Part shown: one piece after another, positions 1 through 5,151 of the stretch
Layout of the letters: every line of letters starts with the position of its first letter
How positions within the stretch are numbered: position 1 is the stretch's first letter
Program-made: the position numbers and the translations under genes
The notes under the pieces: generated by a model
Database searches by the model: none
The model's input: only the letters and a program-made list of their open reading frames with translations
What the model was told of the DNA's origin: nothing
Source: CAZCYE01 sp964502775
Lineage (GTDB): Bacteria > Actinomycetota > Acidimicrobiia > IMCC26256 > PALSA-555
Assembly (NCBI GenBank): GCA_964502775.1
Contig: CAZCYE010000095.1
Location: 1 to 5,206, forward strand
Length of the DNA: 5,206 nt
Direction: 5' to 3'

Positions 1-79
1 TGGTCACGCCGGCGATGCGGACGAGAGGTACCGACCAGCGCCGACTCGTCTCACGCTTCATTCGCTCGCGCGCGGCCAT
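1..79 (-). CDS. Partial N-terminus of an unrecognised protein, runs off left edge
   Basis: An open frame begins at the ATG at 79-77 on the minus strand and stays open to the window edge, giving 26 residues that start MAARERMKRETSRRW and continue SVPLVRIAGVT. The N-terminus is basic and turns more hydrophobic at the edge, so a membrane or exported protein is possible, but nothing identifies the family. The main support for it being a real gene is upstream: a box at 115-129 and a -10-like GATCAT at 86-91 sit exactly as they do before the BON-DUF2267 gene. The predicted transcript starts at the ATG itself (leaderless), and no convincing ribosome binding site is present. An in-frame GTG at 85-83 is less likely because it would lie upstream of that transcription start. 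An in-frame TGA further upstream limits any longer start. Confidence 0.5.
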   Translation of the reverse strand, partial: MAARERMKRETSRRWSVPLVRIAGVT

Positions 80-85
80 GCCCAC

Positions 86-129
86 ATGATCGAGGACCGC
101 CTGGACACGTCACTAGGGTCGAAGGTCTC
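86..129 (-). promoter_or_regulatory. Promoter A: DosR-like box plus -10, leaderless
   Basis: Read on the minus strand, box GAGACCTTCGACCCT lies at 129-115, followed after 23 bases by GATCAT at 91-86. The ATG of the left-edge gene starts 7 bases after the hexamer. Thirteen consecutive bases of the box, and the nine-base string CTCGATCAT covering the -10, are identical to promoter B at 1044-1086. If the ATG is +1, the 14-base dyad is centred at about -43.5. The activator type is inferred from similarity to DosR/DevR boxes. Confidence 0.6.
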
Positions 130-224
130 CAAGCAATGGGCCGGATGCCATGGAACGGATCACCAGCATCCCGCCACGAGGCAGCGGCCCGCTCCGGCAC
201 GCGACGCCTTGGTCTCGGATCTCG

Positions 225-1037
225 TCACCCGAGCGTGCCCGCGGTCCACAGCTGGCGGAGCTCGCGGGGGAGCACCGCGGCCACGTCGTCTGCCTCCTCG
301 GGTACGAGCCGGCGGACCTCGGTGACGACTGCAGCGACGATCGCGGCGGCTCGGCCGTCGCTGAGATCTCCCGCCTCCGAGGCGGCGGCGGCGACGAGGT
401 CGGGAACCGTCCGGACCCGAGCGGCGACGGCCCCGGTCCTGCGGGGTGGGGTCGCCATGGCTCGTACGTCTTCGGGCAGGTGACCGAGTAGCTGCTCGCG
501 TTCGCCGCTGGGCACCCGCTCGGCTAGCACCGCCAGCGTGGCTCGAACGATCCTGTCGGCGTGGGCCGCATCAGCGCCGGCGGACCGGGCGGCGGCCAGT
601 AGCCGTCGCTTCGCCTCTGAGGGTGGCTGCGCCATCCTCCTCCCCGCCGACGGCCTCGCGTCGCTGGGCAGGACCCCCACGTGGAGGTAGGACTCGACGC
701 CCCGCACGCCTGACACCCTCGACGCCGCCCGCTCGAGGGCTGCCGCCTCGTGTGGCCAGCACACCTCGCCGTGGAGGAGGGCGATGTGGTCCTCGACCAT
801 CACATGGATGCGCGGGAGGTCGAGATCCTTCTCCAGCGGCCCGAGCGTGGAACGGATCCGATCGGCGAGCGTGAGGTCGTCGACGTTCGGGTCAGGACGT
901 CGCCCGAGCAGCCGGTAGCGAACGCCCTGCCATCCCCCGGGTCGCCGAGCGAGCCGTGTCAATGAGACGACCAGCGCGACGAGCACGGCGATGGTGACGG
1001 CGACCTTCATTGCTCTCTGCACGTTCGTTGCACTCAT
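225..1037 (-). CDS. Membrane-anchored BON domain-DUF2267 protein
   Basis: This 270-residue protein has three recognisable parts. A single hydrophobic segment at residues 10-28 follows a short basic start and should act as a membrane anchor or uncleaved signal. Residues 53-122 resemble a BON domain: a helix (LADRIRSTLGPLEKDL), then a strand and turn (HVMVEDHIALLHGEV), then ERAASRVSGVRGVESYLHV. BON domains are associated with envelope or membrane binding and osmotic-shock proteins. Residues 140-265 resemble DUF2267: paired helical segments rich in Ala and Arg, with EREQLLGHLPEDVRAM and a second EADDVAAVLPRELRQLW. DUF2267 has no firmly known reaction and is often encoded near universal stress proteins. 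The start at 1037 is supported by the leaderless promoter B, and no ribosome binding site is visible. It is divergent from the alcohol dehydrogenase gene. The domain calls come from reading the sequence, and the DUF2267 call is the less certain. Confidence 0.82.
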   Translation of the reverse strand: MSATNVQRAMKVAVTIAVLVALVVSLTRLARRPGGWQGVRYRLLGRRPDPNVDDLTLADRIRSTLGPLEKDLDLPRIHVMVEDHIALLHGEVCWPHEAAALERAASRVSGVRGVESYLHVGVLPSDARPSAGRRMAQPPSEAKRRLLAAARSAGADAAHADRIVRATLAVLAERVPSGEREQLLGHLPEDVRAMATPPRRTGAVAARVRTVPDLVAAAASEAGDLSDGRAAAIVAAVVTEVRRLVPEEADDVAAVLPRELRQLWTAGTLG

Positions 1038-1043
1038 GGGTCA

Positions 1044-1086
1044 ATGATCGAGCAGCAGGTGCGAGCCGCCCAGGGTCGAAGGTCCG
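1044..1086 (-). promoter_or_regulatory. Promoter B: DosR-like box plus -10 in the divergent BON/ADH region
   Basis: On the minus strand, box CGGACCTTCGACCCT lies at 1086-1072. After 22 bases comes GATCAT at 1049-1044, and 6 bases later the ATG at 1037, so the transcript would be leaderless with the dyad centred at about -42.5. The box is the only one seen in the 109-base divergent region. Because it is a partial palindrome it could also serve the plus-strand alcohol dehydrogenase. On that strand a weak hexamer TGGCGT at 1111-1116 sits 23 bases beyond the equivalent box end and would leave a leader of about 24 bases. Confidence 0.65.
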
Positions 1087-1132
1087 TTTGTGGTAGTCCG
1101 CTGTTGGTGGTGGCGTTGCGTCTGTAGCGACG

Positions 1133-1141
1133 AGAGGGAGG
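1133..1141 (+). promoter_or_regulatory. Ribosome binding site deciding the ADH start
   Basis: AGAGGGAGG lies 5 bases before the ATG at 1147. The frame is open further upstream to an ATG at 1090, but the 19 extra residues (rich in Trp, Cys and Arg) do not resemble an alcohol dehydrogenase N-terminus, and that ATG lies just downstream of the regulatory box. The start at 1147 gives the family-typical opening MKAWVVRRAGPID. Confidence 0.8.
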
Positions 1142-1146
1142 CGGTC

Positions 1147-2154
1147 ATGAAGGCGTGGGTCGTGCGCCGGGCGGGGCCGATCGACGGGGGTCCGCTCGCG
1201 TTGATCGAACGTCCAGAGCCGGTTCCGGGGCCAAGTGAGGTGCGGCTGCGCGTCGCGGTGTGCGGGGTGTGCCGAACGGACCTGCACCTTGCCGAGGGCG
1301 ATCTCGCCCCGCGCGGCAATGACGTGGTTCCGGGCCACGAGATCGTCGGTGTCGTCGACGCGGTGGGCCCAGGTGCTCGTCGCTTCGCGTTGGGCGAACG
1401 GATCGGCGTCGCCTGGTTGCGGCACACCTGCGGCTCGTGCCGGTTCTGCTTGCGGGGCGACGAGAACCTCTGTCTCGAGCCGCGCTTCACTGGGTGGGAT
1501 GCCGATGGGGGCTATGCCGAGTACGCCGTGGTCGACGAGCGGTTCGCCTACCGGTTGCCCGACGCCTTCGCGGATGAGGACGCGGCGCCGCTGCTCTGCG
1601 CCGGGATCATCGGCTTTCGCGCCCTGCGCCGGGCTGCTCTGCCGCCGGGCGGCCGGCTGGGCATCTATGGCTTCGGGGCCTCGGCGCACCTGGCTGCTCA
1701 GGTCGCGCTGGCCGAAGGGGCGACGGTCCACGTGATGACCCGCTCCCCGGACGCACGCGAGCTCGCGCTCCGGCTCGGCGCGGCATCGGCCGGGGACACG
1801 TTCGAGAGGCCGCCCGCGCCGCTGGACGCCGCCATCGTGTTCGCCCCGGCGGGTGAGATCGTGCCGGCGGCTCTGGAGGCCCTCGACCGGGGTGGCACCC
1901 TCGCGCTGGCCGGCATCCATCTCAGCGACATCCCCCGGCTGCGCTACGCCGACCACCTGTTCCAGGAACGCGGCGTCCGCAGCGTCACCGCCAACACCCG
2001 AAGGGATGGGGAGGAGTTTCTCGCCCTCGCCGCCAGTATCCCCATCCGCGTCGAGACGATGCCCTACCGCTTCGAGCATGCCGATCGAGCTCTTCGCGAC
2101 CTGGCCCACGACCGGGTCACCGGAGCCGCGGTGCTCCGTGTCGCCGAGCCCTGA
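1147..2154 (+). CDS. Zinc-dependent alcohol dehydrogenase (medium-chain family), probably NADP-type
   Basis: This 335-residue cytoplasmic oxidoreductase interconverts an alcohol and an aldehyde or ketone using a nicotinamide cofactor. It is complete and of family length. The catalytic zinc ligands are visible: Cys42 in CGVCRTD, His64-Glu65 in VPGHEIVG, and Cys151 in LLCAG. The structural zinc has its four cysteines at 95, 98, 101 and 109. The stretch WLRHTCGSCRFC, followed by FTGWDADGGYAEYAVV, matches the subgroup usually called zinc-binding alcohol dehydrogenase family protein (TIGR02822-like). The Rossmann fold begins at residues 172-182 (GIYGFGASAHL, GxGxxA). The second strand ends VMTRS at 196-200, with no acidic residue where NAD-specific enzymes carry one, which points to NADP(H) by inference. 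The substrate is unknown. It is divergent from the BON-DUF2267 gene across a shared regulatory region and converges on a small minus-strand gene 6 bases away. A role in disposing of reducing equivalents under low oxygen fits the neighbours. Confidence 0.93.
   Translation: MKAWVVRRAGPIDGGPLALIERPEPVPGPSEVRLRVAVCGVCRTDLHLAEGDLAPRGNDVVPGHEIVGVVDAVGPGARRFALGERIGVAWLRHTCGSCRFCLRGDENLCLEPRFTGWDADGGYAEYAVVDERFAYRLPDAFADEDAAPLLCAGIIGFRALRRAALPPGGRLGIYGFGASAHLAAQVALAEGATVHVMTRSPDARELALRLGAASAGDTFERPPAPLDAAIVFAPAGEIVPAALEALDRGGTLALAGIHLSDIPRLRYADHLFQERGVRSVTANTRRDGEEFLALAASIPIRVETMPYRFEHADRALRDLAHDRVTGAAVLRVAEP
2121..2138. terminator. Possible hairpin at the convergent gene ends
   Basis: CGGAGC (2121-2126) and GCTCCG (2133-2138) form a perfect 6-base-pair GC-rich stem with a 6-base loop, inside the last codons of the dehydrogenase gene and about 20 bases past the end of the convergent small gene. 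There is no T-tract on either side, so it is not a classical intrinsic terminator. It is listed because the 6-base intergenic space leaves no other room for one. Such a stem is also easily found by chance in GC-rich DNA. Confidence 0.25.
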
Positions 2155-2160
2155 GGGCCG

Positions 2161-2403
2161 CTACGAGACCAACCGGAGAGCCACGCGATCCGTCTCCTGG
2201 TGGGACGGGTGCCGTGCCCAGCTCTCGACGAAGCGGTGACCTTCCCGGCACGCCTCGCTCACCGATGCCCCGCCTGCGTACAAGCGTACGGCCACGGCCG
2301 CAGCGCGCTCTGCGGCGGCCAGGTCGCCGGGGAGCGTGAGCTGAGACCTCGCCCGCACGAGTCCGGCCACCATCGATTCCTCGATCATCTCGACCACCTC
2401 CAT
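2161..2403 (-). CDS. Small protein of unknown function (80 residues)
   Basis: I do not recognise this 80-residue protein. It has no signal peptide or membrane segment and reads as mostly helical: residues 5-20 (EMIEESMVAGLVRARS), an Ala-rich helix at 28-43, and SVSEACREGHRFVESWARH at 47-65, with a basic C-terminus. Codon use is GC-rich like its neighbours. Two starts compete. The ATG at 2403 lies 6 bases after a -10-like TACGGT (2414-2409) and would be translated leaderless, like the other minus-strand genes here. The ATG at 2388 (75 residues) is preceded at 8 bases by a perfect GGAGG (2401-2397). The first is chosen because the promoter spacing predicts a transcript beginning at 2403 or 2402, but that transcript would also contain the ribosome binding site for the second. 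The gene lies downstream of the universal stress protein gene on the same strand, with its own promoter between them. Confidence 0.65.
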   Translation of the reverse strand: MEVVEMIEESMVAGLVRARSQLTLPGDLAAAERAAAVAVRLYAGGASVSEACREGHRFVESWARHPSHQETDRVALRLVS

Positions 2404-2408
2404 TTTCG

Positions 2409-2451
2409 ACCGTACGGGAACGGCCTGACGACCAGCAGGGGCGAAGGTCCC
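2409..2451 (-). promoter_or_regulatory. Promoter C: DosR-like box plus -10 before the small gene
   Basis: On the minus strand, box GGGACCTTCGCCCCT lies at 2451-2437. It is followed after 22 bases by TACGGT at 2414-2409, which matches the actinobacterial TAnnnT pattern. The predicted transcription start falls at the ATG at 2403 or one base inside it, and the dyad is centred at about -41.5. The box lies in the 73-base space between the universal stress protein stop and the small gene. Of the four boxes, it has the most symmetrical outer arms (GGG and CCC). Confidence 0.62.
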
Positions 2452-2476
2452 CTCCGAGGTTGCCGTTCGGCCCGGT

Positions 2477-2546
2477 TCAGGCCGTAGCCGGAGACGTGGG
2501 CACGATCACCACGGGGCAACGGGCGTGGTGCGCGCACTGCTGGCTC
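2477..2546 (-). CDS. Universal stress protein, C-terminal fragment cut by the assembly gap
   Basis: The last 22 codons read SQQCAHHARCPVVIVPTSPA then TA and a TGA at 2479-2477. A Ser-rich turn followed by a His/Ala helix and then CPVVIVP is the standard C-terminal end of UspA-family domains, the end of the ATP-binding loop and final beta strand (typical form GSVS...AxCPVVVV). Usp proteins are cytoplasmic, nucleotide-binding stress and dormancy factors, and actinobacteria often place several under DosR-type control. Everything upstream is in the N run. The family normally needs at least about 120 more residues, and none of the minus-strand frames on the far side of the gap looks like a Usp start, so the missing part should lie inside the gap. 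Whether it had one or two Usp domains cannot be told. Confidence 0.72.
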
Positions 2547-2646
2547 NNNNNNNNNNNNNNNNNNNNNNNNNNNNNNNNNNNNNNNNNNNNNNNNNNNNNN
2601 NNNNNNNNNNNNNNNNNNNNNNNNNNNNNNNNNNNNNNNNNNNNNN
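2547..2646. other. Assembly gap (100 Ns)
   Basis: Exactly 100 ambiguous bases, the usual placeholder for a gap of unknown length. The universal stress protein truncated at its left edge needs roughly 350 bases or more to be complete, so the true gap is probably longer than drawn and may hold further sequence. The order and orientation of the two sides rest on scaffolding, not on contiguous sequence. Confidence 0.95.
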
Positions 2647-2670
2647 CCCGATGGCAGTCGCCACGGAGAT

Positions 2671-2713
2671 GGGACCTTGTGCTCTGTGCACGCCGCGGGC
2701 GCCTTCATAGGTT
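2671..2713 (+). promoter_or_regulatory. Promoter D: diverged box plus -10 for the exporter gene
   Basis: On the plus strand GGGACCTTGTGCTCT (2671-2685) keeps 11 of 15 bases of the GGGACCTTCGACCCT pattern: the whole left half, plus scattered right-half positions. It is followed after 22 bases by TAGGTT at 2708-2713, a TAnnnT hexamer. A start at about A2720 would give a 26-base leader and centre the dyad at about -42.5. The right half is poor, so the box alone would be weak evidence. The matching spacing to the hexamer is what supports it. Confidence 0.5.
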
Positions 2714-2732
2714 GAGGACACAGCCGCGTCGT

Positions 2733-2740
2733 AGGGGAGG
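2733..2740 (+). promoter_or_regulatory. Ribosome binding site for the exporter
   Basis: AGGGGAGG lies 5 bases before the ATG at 2746 and fixes this as the start. It contrasts with the genes starting at 79 and 1037, which have no clear ribosome binding site and appear leaderless. Confidence 0.8.
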
Positions 2741-2745
2741 CCGAG

Positions 2746-5151
2746 ATGTGGGATCGACTTGCCAGGTTGGTGGTTCGTCGACCAGCGCGCGTCCTCGTGG
2801 TCGCGGGGATGGTGACCATCGGGCTCGGTGCAGGCCTGAACGGCCTGGAGTTCCGCACCAGCCAAGACACCCTTGTCTCGTCGAGTTCGCAGGTGTTCAA
2901 GGACAACGCGCGCTATCAGGACCAGTTCGGCGGCGAGTCGATGCTGGTGCTGTTCAGCGGCGACCCCGTCGGGCTGTTCTCCTCCGACAACATCGGGCAG
3001 CTGCAGCAGCTCGAAGCTGACCTGCGAGCCACGAGCGGCGTCGCAACGGTGGTTGGGCCATACACCGCGGTGAGCTACGCGAAGGACCAGCTGGGCGTCG
3101 CACCGCAGCTCCTGGTGCAAGCCTCGGCGCGGGCGGACGATCCCGCAGTCGTCGCGGATCGCATCCGGATCGAGACAGGGCGGCTGACGGCAGCAGGCGA
3201 GCAGTCGTTGACGAACCCCGCCTTCGTCCAGTTCCTGTTGTTCGACGCCGATGGGGGGGTTCGCCCCGCGCAACAAGCGGCCTTCCCGGATCCGCGACAC
3301 GCCCTGCTGTTGGTGCACATCGCCGGCAACGCATCGATCGACGACCAGGCCCGCGTGTCGCACGCCGTGAAGGACGTCGTGGCCGGCTACAGCTTCCCCG
3401 GGTACACCGTGCTGGCGACCGGCACGCCGGTACTGCTCGACGAGATCAATGCGTACCTGCAGGGCGGGATGGCCTCGCTCGGCCTCATCGCCGTGATCGT
3501 GATGGTCGTCGTCCTCGGCTTGGCGTTCCATGTGCGCCTTCGTCTGCTGCCACTTGCGGTGGTGGCGGTCGGTACCGCTGCCGCCTTGGGGGCGGCGGTG
3601 TTCGCGGGCATCCCGCTCTCGCTGGTGACGATCTCCGGGTTGCCGATCTTCATCGGCCTCGGCGTCGACTACGCGATCCAGGTGCACAACCGCTACGACG
3701 AGCAGCGCCGTGAGGGCGACCCGCCCGAGGAGGCGGCTCGAGTCGCCATCAGCCAGATGGCACCTCCGCTCACCGTTGCGATGGTGGCCGGCGCGTTCGG
3801 GTTCCTCGCCCTACGGCTGTCGTCGGTGCCGATGATCCGTGACTTCGGGCTGCTGCTCTGCCTCGGCGTTGTGCTCCTCGTCGCCGCCGGGGTCGCTCTG
3901 CCCGCGACGATCCTGATGCTCGCCGACCGCAGACCGTCGTACACAGAGGCGGCGCAGCGACCCTCGTCCGGTCTTGTCGAGAGGTCGATCCGCCGGATGA
4001 CGTCCCTCGGGCGAGCAACGATCGTCGGCGTGCTCGCAGTCGGCACCGTCCTGGCCGCGACCGGCTTCGTGGTCGAAGGCAGGATGCCCATCGAGACCGA
4101 GGCCGAGAGGTGGGTCTCGCCCAATGGAACCGCAGTCAAGGAGCTCGAGGAGCTCAGGTCGTCGACCGGCTTCTCAACCGAGCTCGGCGTGATGATCCAG
4201 GCGAACGACGTGACCGCCGACGACGTCGTGGCCTGGATCTACCGCTTCCAGACCACAGAGCTCCAACGCCACCCCGGCCAGCTCCTCCAAGCGGCGAGCA
4301 TGCCAGGTGTGGCAGCCGACGTCGTCGGCATCACCCCAACCGGCAGTGATGTGCGGACGCTGCTGGACATCGCGCCAAGAGACATCAGTGCCGCACTCGT
4401 CAGCGCTGATCGCAGGACGGCAAACCTCGTGTTCCCGGTCGCGTCGATCTCGCTCGAGGAGAAGGGTCGGCTCATCGAGTCGATCCAGCAGGACCTGCGC
4501 GGTGATCTCGCCCCACCGGCCGGGGTCACCGTCACCCCATCTGGGCTCGCGGTGATCGGGATCGAGCTCGTCCGAGGGATGGAGGCCAACCGCCGGACCC
4601 TCACGTTGGCCGCGCTCGCACTCGTGGCCGCGTGGTTGCTCGTCCGTGGACGGTTCCGCGCGCGGTCCCTCCTGCCCTTGGTCCCGATCGCCATCGCCGT
4701 CGGCGTCGCCACCTTCGCGGTGTTTGCGCTCGGCTTCACTCTGACGCCGCTGACCACCGTCGCCGCGCCGCTGGTGATCGCGGTCGCAACCGAGTTCACC
4801 GTGCTGCTCGAGGCCCGCTACCACGAGGAGCGCAGGCGGGGCTGCTCGCCCAGCGAGGCCTGCAACCGAGGTCTCCCACGCATCGGCAGGGCGTTCGTGG
4901 CCTCGGGTCTGACGTTGGTCGCAGGCTTCGGGGTGATGGCGGCGTCGCCCATGCCGCTGTTGCGTGACTTCGGCGTCGTCGTCGCCATCGACGTCCTGAT
5001 CGCATTGGCGAGCGCCGTCGTGATCATGCCTCCCCTGCTGCGCTGGACCGACCGTGAGCCGCTCGACGTCACGCAGCCGTCTGTGCACGAGCTCGCCGAG
5101 CCGATGCCGACCGGACTCCTGGCCGGCGCCCAACATGGAGGTGACCGATGA
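2746..5151 (+). CDS. MMPL/RND-superfamily exporter, 12 membrane segments
   Basis: This complete 801-residue inner-membrane protein shows the duplicated RND layout. Half one has a membrane segment at residues 15-33, an extracytoplasmic domain to about 240, then five segments at about 243-263, 266-288, 293-315, 340-358 and 366-392. Half two repeats this: about 424-443, a soluble domain to about 610, then 617-634, 642-661, 663-688, 715-733 and 740-764. The proton-relay signature GLGVDYAIQVHNRYDE is present at 304-319 with Asp308. The equivalent in half two reads VATEFTVLLEARYHEE, with Glu683 in place of Asp. The members it most resembles are the predicted RND exporters of COG1033 and MmpL type, which move lipids or other hydrophobic molecules using the proton gradient. 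The substrate cannot be read from sequence. The stop overlaps the next start by ATGA, so the two are translationally coupled, and the neighbour looks like an acyl-CoA ligase, which supports a lipid substrate. The C-terminal tail after 770 is short and polar. Confidence 0.92.
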   Translation: MWDRLARLVVRRPARVLVVAGMVTIGLGAGLNGLEFRTSQDTLVSSSSQVFKDNARYQDQFGGESMLVLFSGDPVGLFSSDNIGQLQQLEADLRATSGVATVVGPYTAVSYAKDQLGVAPQLLVQASARADDPAVVADRIRIETGRLTAAGEQSLTNPAFVQFLLFDADGGVRPAQQAAFPDPRHALLLVHIAGNASIDDQARVSHAVKDVVAGYSFPGYTVLATGTPVLLDEINAYLQGGMASLGLIAVIVMVVVLGLAFHVRLRLLPLAVVAVGTAAALGAAVFAGIPLSLVTISGLPIFIGLGVDYAIQVHNRYDEQRREGDPPEEAARVAISQMAPPLTVAMVAGAFGFLALRLSSVPMIRDFGLLLCLGVVLLVAAGVALPATILMLADRRPSYTEAAQRPSSGLVERSIRRMTSLGRATIVGVLAVGTVLAATGFVVEGRMPIETEAERWVSPNGTAVKELEELRSSTGFSTELGVMIQANDVTADDVVAWIYRFQTTELQRHPGQLLQAASMPGVAADVVGITPTGSDVRTLLDIAPRDISAALVSADRRTANLVFPVASISLEEKGRLIESIQQDLRGDLAPPAGVTVTPSGLAVIGIELVRGMEANRRTLTLAALALVAAWLLVRGRFRARSLLPLVPIAIAVGVATFAVFALGFTLTPLTTVAAPLVIAVATEFTVLLEARYHEERRRGCSPSEACNRGLPRIGRAFVASGLTLVAGFGVMAASPMPLLRDFGVVVAIDVLIALASAVVIMPPLLRWTDREPLDVTQPSVHELAEPMPTGLLAGAQHGGDR
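5137..5144 (+). promoter_or_regulatory. Ribosome binding site of the coupled downstream gene
   Basis: GGAGGTGA lies inside the exporter's last codons, with GGAGG ending 6 bases before the ATG at 5148. Together with the ATGA overlap it marks a two-gene (or longer) operon with coupled translation. Confidence 0.8.

Noticed and set aside
214..233. CTCGG...CCGAG inverted repeat as a terminator for the BON-DUF2267 gene
   Set aside because: The stem is only 5 base pairs with a 10-base loop, it overlaps the stop codon, and there is no T-tract. It is expected by chance at this GC content.
86..491. Several short plus-strand open frames before and across the BON-DUF2267 gene end
   Set aside because: They are Arg/Ala/Pro-rich shadow frames with no ribosome binding site. 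The part between about 131 and 224 is simply the space beyond the BON-DUF2267 stop, where I see nothing.
892..2109. Long open frame (405 codons) on the minus strand across the dehydrogenase and BON genes
   Set aside because: It is antisense to a gene with clear zinc-binding motifs and runs through the divergent promoter region. Its protein is low-complexity Arg/Pro/Glu, typical of a GC-rich shadow frame.
2236..2250. Box-like GTGACCTTCCCGGCA on the plus strand
   Set aside because: It lies inside the small minus-strand gene, has a poor right half and is not upstream of any gene start on its strand.
2506..3687. Minus-strand open frame of 393 codons spanning the N run
   Set aside because: It reads through 34 unknown codons and lies antisense to the exporter. 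Near the gap, the Usp fragment occupies a different frame on the same strand.
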